From: Patescibacteria group bacterium
GTDB taxonomy: Bacteria; Patescibacteriota; Minisyncoccia; Portnoybacterales; GWB1-42-6
Assembly: GCA_018826025.1 (NCBI GenBank)
Contig: JAHKAK010000026.1
Span: forward strand, 1-7,335
Length of the DNA: 7,335 bases
Direction of reading: 5' to 3'
Shown: positions 4,001 to 7,335 of the stretch, piece after piece
Layout of the letters: each line of letters starts with the position of its first letter
How positions within the stretch are numbered: the stretch's first letter is position 1
Position numbers and translations under genes: made by a program
The notes under the pieces: model-generated
Database searches by the model: none
The model's input: the letters and a program-made list of their open reading frames with translations, nothing else
Told to the model about the DNA's origin: nothing

Positions 4001-4354
4001 TTATATATCAAAATGTTTTCGAAGATAGCGTTTTATCGCTACCACATATTTTATATCTAATCTCCCTATCTTCTTTTTAAAACGGCTGTAGTCAAAAGAG
4101 ACAATGCAATAAACTTTTGCAACAGAATCCGCTCTTAAATTATTTATCAAATCAGCGGGAATCACAACGTCATCTCTCATAACATTCGATGTTTTTGAGG
4201 TTAAGGGGATAACCGTTACTAAGTTTGTTTTCCTCAATTGTTCTCTTGATTGTATAACGATAGCCGGCCTTTTATCTTGAAATTCATGCCCGATACTCGG
4301 GTCAAATTCAGCCCAAACTATATCGCCAAAATTAAGATCACCCTTTTTTATCAT
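4001..4354 (-). CDS. PemK/MazF-type toxin (endoribonuclease family)
   Basis: A 117-residue PemK/MazF-like protein; known members are sequence-specific mRNA interferases of toxin-antitoxin pairs. The N-terminal GDIVWAEFDPSIGHEFQDKRP (10-30) carries the family's substrate-loop region and the conserved R29-P30. TVIPLTS (47-53) and DSVAKVYCIVSFDYSRFKKKIGRL (76-99) match the other two conserved strands, with T52 as a likely active-site residue. The start codon overlaps the stop of the LexA-like gene (ATGA), so the two are translationally coupled. No small antitoxin gene is present beside it; the upstream partner is a self-cleaving repressor instead. Whether it is an active RNase cannot be read from sequence. 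Confidence 0.87.
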   Translation of the reverse strand: MIKKGDLNFGDIVWAEFDPSIGHEFQDKRPAIVIQSREQLRKTNLVTVIPLTSKTSNVMRDDVVIPADLINNLRADSVAKVYCIVSFDYSRFKKKIGRLDIKYVVAIKRYLRKHFDI

Positions 4355-5097
4355 AGCCGTTTATAATATTCGTAATCTTCTTTAGAGATAGGGCCAATTT
4401 CTTTCAAGACGTCTCTCGCTGATTCGTCTCTTGTTGACAAAAGCTCATCCGGTTTTTTTATAATATCAACCACCCTTCCGCAAACAAAATAGTTAGAATA
4501 ATCGTCATCGTGAATATATATAGGCGAAATGTCCAGGCTTGATTCCGACATCAAAATAATCCGATTGTTCTTTTTATCTTTGATAAATTTTTTGATATTC
4601 GCCATCCCGTCAATCACAGAAACAACGTATTCCCCGTTTTCCGGAGCACTTCGATCTTGCTTAACTAGGATAAAATCTCCCTCCTCTATATTTTTTTCTT
4701 GTATATTAGCTCGGTTCATAGATTCTCCCTTGGCACGCAAAACAAACAAATCGCTCGGTTTCTTTCTGAACTGACTATCTAAAATTCCCAGAGATACCTT
4801 TAAATAGCCCTCCACCTTTTCATCGGCAAAAGTCAATGCCTCCCCGCAATCAGCCGAACCAATGATAGGCAAAGAGATTAATTTTGTTTCTTTATCAAAT
4901 CCGCCTGACGCAACTTTTAATACTTTTCCGTCGCCGCCAACTAGCAACAATCCTTTTTCAATTAGCTTATCCAAATGATGCTTTATTTTTTGCGGACTGC
5001 CTGATTCATCTATTAATTCGCCAATTTTTCTCAAAGTTAAATCAGCTAAATTTCGCTCTTTAGCCAAACTTAACAATTTTTGCTGAATAATATGCAT
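4351..5097 (-). CDS. LexA-like repressor with S24 self-cleavage domain
   Basis: A 248-residue transcription regulator of the LexA/CI/UmuD fold. Residues 1-65 form a winged-helix-like DNA-binding domain. From about 75, LPIIGSADCGEALTF contains the likely self-cleavage bond C84-G85, the Cys-Gly type seen in UmuD rather than the Ala-Gly of LexA. The catalytic serine is S126 in AKGESM and the lysine is K169 or K170 in ANIKKF. VCGRVVDI closes the fold near 205-212. An extra ~35-residue acidic tail (214-248) is longer than in LexA. It overlaps the PemK-type toxin gene by 4 bp, and its promoter region has two dyads that suit autorepression. It may respond to RecA-bound single-stranded DNA, which would release the toxin and possibly the divergent HNH gene. 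It is more likely an island- or phage-type regulator than the genome's main LexA. Confidence 0.85.
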   Translation of the reverse strand: MHIIQQKLLSLAKERNLADLTLRKIGELIDESGSPQKIKHHLDKLIEKGLLLVGGDGKVLKVASGGFDKETKLISLPIIGSADCGEALTFADEKVEGYLKVSLGILDSQFRKKPSDLFVLRAKGESMNRANIQEKNIEEGDFILVKQDRSAPENGEYVVSVIDGMANIKKFIKDKKNNRIILMSESSLDISPIYIHDDDYSNYFVCGRVVDIIKKPDELLSTRDESARDVLKEIGPISKEDYEYYKRL

Positions 5098-5100
5098 AAT

Positions 5101-5127
5101 ATTGAGTTAAAATCTCTATGTCTCAAT
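5101..5127. promoter_or_regulatory. Dyad over the LexA-like gene promoter, possible operator
   Basis: ATTGAG (5101-5106) and CTCAAT (5122-5127) form a dyad with a 15-nt spacer. It covers the expected transcription start and touches the -10 box of the repressor gene. It shares the word GTTAA with the second dyad at 5156-5177. Use as an autorepression site is inference. Confidence 0.4.
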
Positions 5128-5154
5128 TTTATGCTTTTCCGTTATTGTTGTCAA
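5126..5154 (-). promoter_or_regulatory. Promoter of the LexA-like/PemK operon
   Basis: The minus strand has TTGACA (plus 5149-5154), a 17-nt spacer and TAAAAT (plus 5126-5131). Transcription would start near 5119, giving a ~22-nt leader without a Shine-Dalgarno before the ATG at 5097. Confidence 0.65.
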
Positions 5155-5155
5155 T

Positions 5156-5177
5156 AGTGTTAACAGAACTTAACGCT
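5156..5177. promoter_or_regulatory. Dyad between the divergent promoters, possible shared operator
   Basis: AGtGTTAA and TTAACgCT form a near-perfect dyad centred at 5166.5 with spacer CAGAAC. It sits between the two -35 boxes and touches the plus-strand -35. A repressor bound here could control both directions. It is not the classical LexA box of either E. coli or Bacillus. Confidence 0.4.
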
Positions 5178-5204
5178 TGACAAAATCAGCTGACTCGCTA
5201 TAAT
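5177..5204 (+). promoter_or_regulatory. Perfect-consensus sigma70 promoter for the HNH leader
   Basis: TTGACA (5177-5182) and TATAAT (5199-5204) are both exact consensus hexamers with a 16-nt spacer, the strongest promoter in the window. Transcription would start at about 5211, just before the first pairing strand of the leader RNA. Confidence 0.8.
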
Positions 5205-5211
5205 AAAATAT

Positions 5212-5323
5212 CCAAAAACAAAACGGGGAGAAACCAATAAAGGTCGCCCCCGCCTCTGAAAATGTGCGGTCGATTATCCGCACCTGTCTAACAATTAAAG
5301 GATAGCATGTTTTCAGTTTTTGG
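5212..5323 (+). ncRNA. Structured leader RNA, unknown class
   Basis: Starting at the predicted transcription start, the leader can fold into a closed structure. The closing stem is CCAAAAA (5212-5218)/TTTTTGG (5317-5323). Hairpin A pairs CGGGG (5224-5228) with CCCCG (5248-5252) and, inside, ACC with GGT around an AATAAA loop. Stem P1 is CTGAAAA (5256-5262)/TTTTCAG (5310-5316), stacked directly on the closing stem. Within P1 are hairpin P2, GTGCGG (5264-5269)/CCGCAC (5278-5283), and a weaker stem at 5285-5290/5303-5307. The 24 nt after it reach the HNH start codon. The pairing is seen in the sequence; that it is a riboswitch, attenuator or separate RNA is inference. I recognise no known family. 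Confidence 0.5.
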
Positions 5324-5330
5324 GGAATAA
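5307..5330 (+). CDS. Possible 7-codon upstream reading frame
   Basis: ATG at 5307 is preceded by AAAGGA (5297-5302) at a 4-nt gap and reads MFSVFGE before TAA. It lies over the 3' strands of the P1 and closing stems, so ribosomes reading it would open the leader RNA. The HNH start follows 17 nt after its stop and has no close Shine-Dalgarno of its own. It may be a leader peptide, or chance. Confidence 0.3.
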   Translation: MFSVFGE

Positions 5331-5347
5331 ATATTAAAAATAAAATC

Positions 5348-5599
5348 ATGGCTTTTTCTCAAGAAACCATAAATCAAGCCTGGCGCAAAGCAGACGGAAG
5401 ATGTGAGTGTTCTCTCAATAAATGCAGGCATCTTAGCAAGTGTAGTAAAGAATTGGATCCTCAAAATAAAATAGAGTGGAAAAAATGGCACGCTCACCAT
5501 AAAGTCTCTCCAGACGCCGGAGGATCAGACAATCTAGATAATTGTCAAATTTTATGCGTAGAATGCCACGAAAATACCGATAATTACGGAAATAATTAA
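5348..5599 (+). CDS. Small HNH endonuclease
   Basis: An 83-residue stand-alone HNH nuclease. The ββα-metal core is WHAHHKVSPDAGGSDNLDNCQILCVECH, with HH at 50-51, N65 and H74. C70-x2-C73 together with cysteines at 19, 21, 26 or 32 probably hold a structural zinc. The order C..C, HH, GGSDNLDN, LCxxCH matches McrA/HNH-type nucleases that cut or nick DNA in restriction, phage and intron settings. The small size leaves no separate target-recognition domain, so it may act with partners or be weakly specific. It is the only plus-strand gene, reads away from the LexA-like operon, and has a strong promoter, a structured leader and a strong terminator of its own. The open frame extends upstream to 5306 without a usable start codon, so ATG 5348 is chosen; the nearest purine-rich site (GGGGAA, 5322) is 21 nt away. 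Confidence 0.82.
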   Translation: MAFSQETINQAWRKADGRCECSLNKCRHLSKCSKELDPQNKIEWKKWHAHHKVSPDAGGSDNLDNCQILCVECHENTDNYGNN

Positions 5600-5601
5600 C
5601 T

Positions 5602-5636
5602 AAGAGGGGGCTTATGAATAGCCCCCTCTTTTCTTT
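5602..5636 (+). terminator. Intrinsic terminator of the HNH gene
   Basis: AAGAGGGGGC (5602-5611) and GCCCCCTCTT (5621-5630) form a perfect 10-bp stem with a 9-nt loop, followed by TTCTTT. It begins 2 bp after the HNH stop. Because the stem ends in AA/TT, it could also act weakly on the opposing methyltransferase transcript. Confidence 0.85.
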
Positions 5637-5676
5637 ACTATCTATAATTTTAATTTCTTCCGTCAAACCGTATAAC

Positions 5677-7197
5677 CTAAATCTTCAAATTATTCTGTCT
5701 CGCTCCATTATCTTCTTCAACCGCTTTCGCTTCTTTGTGATAATTTTTTGATAGACCATGCGGCAACTTTGGCTGTCTGCCCTTCAATATATCTTCAATT
5801 GTTAAAATTTGAATTTTAGGAAATTCAAATTTATCACCGAAAACGACCTCAAAGTCTCCCGCGTCAACCGCCTCCTGAATCATCGGCTTGGTTGGCGGCT
5901 CAAGCGTGATAAAAATTCCGCAATCGGCTTTTTCTCGTTCAATATCACCCTTTAAAATCGCAATATCCTCTCTATGCGCTCCTCCGCCCTTAACTTGAAC
6001 AATGGCTTTTCCATAGTCCGTCTTTCCGTTTATCACCCCCTTATAAAAAGTGACGATACCGTCAATCCCTTTATCCGCCCCGCGCATATTATCTTTGCTT
6101 TTACTCGGGCCGGGCATGGCGTTTATCAAGTCCAACGCCCAATACTCAAACTGAAAAGCGTCTTTGGCAAACATTTCTTTAGCCGCGGCCAAATCAGTTG
6201 GCAAACCATCGGTGATTATTTGTTTTGTGCCTAAACCAAATTGGTCGCGCAAACGCCGCTTAATCAAATTTATCGCCAATGTCGTAATATCAATACCGAC
6301 CCAGTTTCTTTTTAAACGTTCCGCCACGGAAACCGTTGTGCCACACCCACAAAATGGGTCCAAAATCAAATCGCCCTCTTTTGAGCTGGCCTTTATGATT
6401 CTTTCCAATAATGCTTCGGGCTTTTGAGTAGGATAACCCAACCTCTCCGTCTTGTCTCTTTCGGGTATTTGAGGTACGTCCCACACATCGTCCGGATTTC
6501 GAGGCTCGTCCATATAATACTTGTACACCTTCCCCGCTTTTCTCACTTCTCTATACTTACGACCATCTTTGTCTGTTCCAAAATAACCGCCAAAAGTGCC
6601 TTCGTTTTGTTCTCTTAAATCACCCACCGCTTTTCCATTATAAAAATAATCCGCGCTTTTATTATAGACCAAAATTGTGTCATGTCTTTTGCTAAAAGAA
6701 GTTCGACCAATTCCACCGCTATTTTTATGCCAAATTATTTCGTTCATGAAATGCTTCTTATCAAAAATCGCATCCATCACAACCTTTAAATAATGGCTAG
6801 CGGTTGGGTCGCAGTGCAGATACAAACTGCCGGTCTTTTTCAGAACATGGTGCAATTCAATCAAACGCACGGTCATCATCGTCAAATAAGCCAACATATC
6901 GTTGTGGCCAATCATTTTTTCCAGCGCTTGCATTAAATTGGAAACGTCGCTGGTACTTTTAGTGTTGGTGACTAAATGATCAAAGGTGCGTTTTGAGTCT
7001 TCGTTCCAATGCCAAGAGTCCTCAAACGCTTGTACCTGCGCCGGGCTATCTTGTACCCCCTCCTTAAAAAGCACGTTGTAGTTGCGGTTGGAATTAAATG
7101 GCGGGTCAAGATAAATCAAATCAAAGGTTTCGTCCGGTATTTTCTTCCGGAGAATCTCCAAATTATCGCCAAAATACAAAGTTCGGCTTTTTATCAT
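5677..7197 (-). CDS. Beta-class DNA methyltransferase fused to an Mrr-like nuclease domain
   Basis: A 506-residue fusion. The first ~330 residues are a DNA methyltransferase with the beta-class motif order: DPPF (31-34, motif IV) first, a variable target-recognition part (about 150-250), then PTQKPEALLERII (256-268, motif X) and DPFCGCGTT (280-288, motif I). DPPF suggests N6-adenine methylation, though N4-cytosine cannot be excluded. Residues ~345-455 look like an Mrr-type PD-(D/E)xK nuclease: FEYWALDLI (350-358), GIDG with D379, IVQVKGG with Q401 and K403 (the D..QxK pattern), and GIFITLEPP (427-435). One protein would thus modify and cut, as in type IIG-like systems, or target foreign DNA. 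It has its own promoter and no separate restriction gene; the HNH gene faces it across a terminator. The start has no Shine-Dalgarno but family homology begins at once (TLYFGDNLEIL). Confidence 0.87.
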   Translation of the reverse strand: MIKSRTLYFGDNLEILRKKIPDETFDLIYLDPPFNSNRNYNVLFKEGVQDSPAQVQAFEDSWHWNEDSKRTFDHLVTNTKSTSDVSNLMQALEKMIGHNDMLAYLTMMTVRLIELHHVLKKTGSLYLHCDPTASHYLKVVMDAIFDKKHFMNEIIWHKNSGGIGRTSFSKRHDTILVYNKSADYFYNGKAVGDLREQNEGTFGGYFGTDKDGRKYREVRKAGKVYKYYMDEPRNPDDVWDVPQIPERDKTERLGYPTQKPEALLERIIKASSKEGDLILDPFCGCGTTVSVAERLKRNWVGIDITTLAINLIKRRLRDQFGLGTKQIITDGLPTDLAAAKEMFAKDAFQFEYWALDLINAMPGPSKSKDNMRGADKGIDGIVTFYKGVINGKTDYGKAIVQVKGGGAHREDIAILKGDIEREKADCGIFITLEPPTKPMIQEAVDAGDFEVVFGDKFEFPKIQILTIEDILKGRQPKLPHGLSKNYHKEAKAVEEDNGARQNNLKI

Positions 7198-7227
7198 ATA
7201 AGTTTGTTAAAAATTTATGCTACCCCA

Positions 7228-7256
7228 ATTTTACCCTTTTCCCTCTCTCCTGACAA
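7228..7256 (-). promoter_or_regulatory. Promoter of the methyltransferase-nuclease gene
   Basis: On the minus strand TTGTCA (plus 7251-7256), a 17-nt spacer and TAAAAT (plus 7228-7233). Transcription would start near 7221, leaving a ~24-nt leader before the ATG at 7197. Confidence 0.6.
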
Positions 7257-7277
7257 CCATTGCCGGGGTTCAAAAAA

Positions 7278-7306
7278 AGACAAAAAAACAGGGGGTAAGC
7301 CTGTTT
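7278..7306 (-). terminator. Intrinsic terminator of a gene beyond the right edge
   Basis: Read on the minus strand, AAACAGG, a 7-nt loop and CCTGTTT (plus 7286-7306) run into further T residues, a good stem plus T tract. A minus-strand gene therefore should end to the right of the window, separate from the methyltransferase gene. Confidence 0.6.
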
Positions 7307-7309
7307 AAA

Positions 7310-7335
7310 TTCAACGGCTCAACGGCATCCGCCGT
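7310..7335. repeat. Palindromic repeat cut by the window end
   Basis: TTCAACGGCTCAAC (7310-7323) is identical to 3561-3574. ACGGC (7322-7326) and GCCGT (7331-7335) form the inner stem around ATCC. By analogy with the complete copy at 3561-3590, the next bases should read TGAGCCGTT. Confidence 0.55.

Noticed and set aside
4351..5097. The repressor as the housekeeping SOS LexA
   Set aside because: The cleavage site is Cys-Gly, the tail is longer, the operators do not match known LexA boxes and the partner is a toxin; a local regulator fits better.
5212..5323. The leader as SRP RNA, tmRNA, RNase P RNA or 6S RNA
   Set aside because: The diagnostic sequences of the first three are absent and the length and branched fold do not suit 6S RNA.
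5348..5599. HNH gene plus upstream RNA as an IscB/omega-RNA (HEARO) system
   Set aside because: The protein is 83 residues, with no RuvC parts, bridge helix or long N-terminus; IscB is several times larger.
5433..5666. A 77-codon minus-strand frame opposite the HNH gene and terminator
   Set aside because: It is a shadow of the HNH gene and crosses its strong terminator; no motif or ribosome site supports it.

Overview
The window looks like a piece of a Candidate Phyla Radiation (Patescibacteria) chromosome. The genes are short and compact and mostly on the minus strand. Shine-Dalgarno signals are weak or absent for most of them. The MGMT, NUDIX, ThiI-like and small membrane winged-helix proteins are lean versions of their families. 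The region is loaded with small palindromic elements, several of them inside reading frames. TGA is used as a stop (the LexA-like gene ends in TGA), so this is not a TGA-recoding lineage. The lineage call is inference from style, not a match to a known genome.

Left part (1-3923, all genes minus strand). A VanZ-like membrane protein has a large dyad at its promoter. Next comes a tight three-gene cluster, in transcription order histidine phosphatase, NUDIX hydrolase, O6-alkylguanine-DNA alkyltransferase, which fits nucleotide cleaning and alkylation repair. Directly upstream of the phosphatase, and running into its start codon, is the 19-codon N-terminus of a glutamate racemase (MurI) with its own Shine-Dalgarno; the rest of that gene is gone. 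Further right is a PP-loop tRNA-thiolation-like protein with a probable C-terminal NFACT-R-type domain. Two unrelated palindromic repeats lie inside its frame and repeat elements flank it on both sides. Then comes a single-TM protein with a cytoplasmic winged helix, also carrying an in-frame repeat.

Right part (4001-7335) is a stress/defence-like island. A LexA/UmuD-type self-cleaving repressor overlaps a PemK/MazF-type toxin by 4 bp (minus strand). Divergent from it, a perfect-consensus promoter drives a ~110-nt leader that folds on paper into a closed multi-stem RNA, then a small HNH nuclease and a strong terminator. Last is a 506-residue fusion of a beta-class DNA methyltransferase with an Mrr-like nuclease domain (minus strand), with its own promoter. 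A terminator for a gene beyond the right edge and a cut-off palindromic repeat end the window.

The most noteworthy points are: (i) five in-frame palindromic insertions in three genes, belonging to at least four sequence types, resembling in behaviour the Rickettsia palindromic elements; (ii) the structured leader RNA before the HNH gene; (iii) the LexA-like/PemK pairing as a possible unusual toxin-repressor module; (iv) the MurI stub feeding into another gene.
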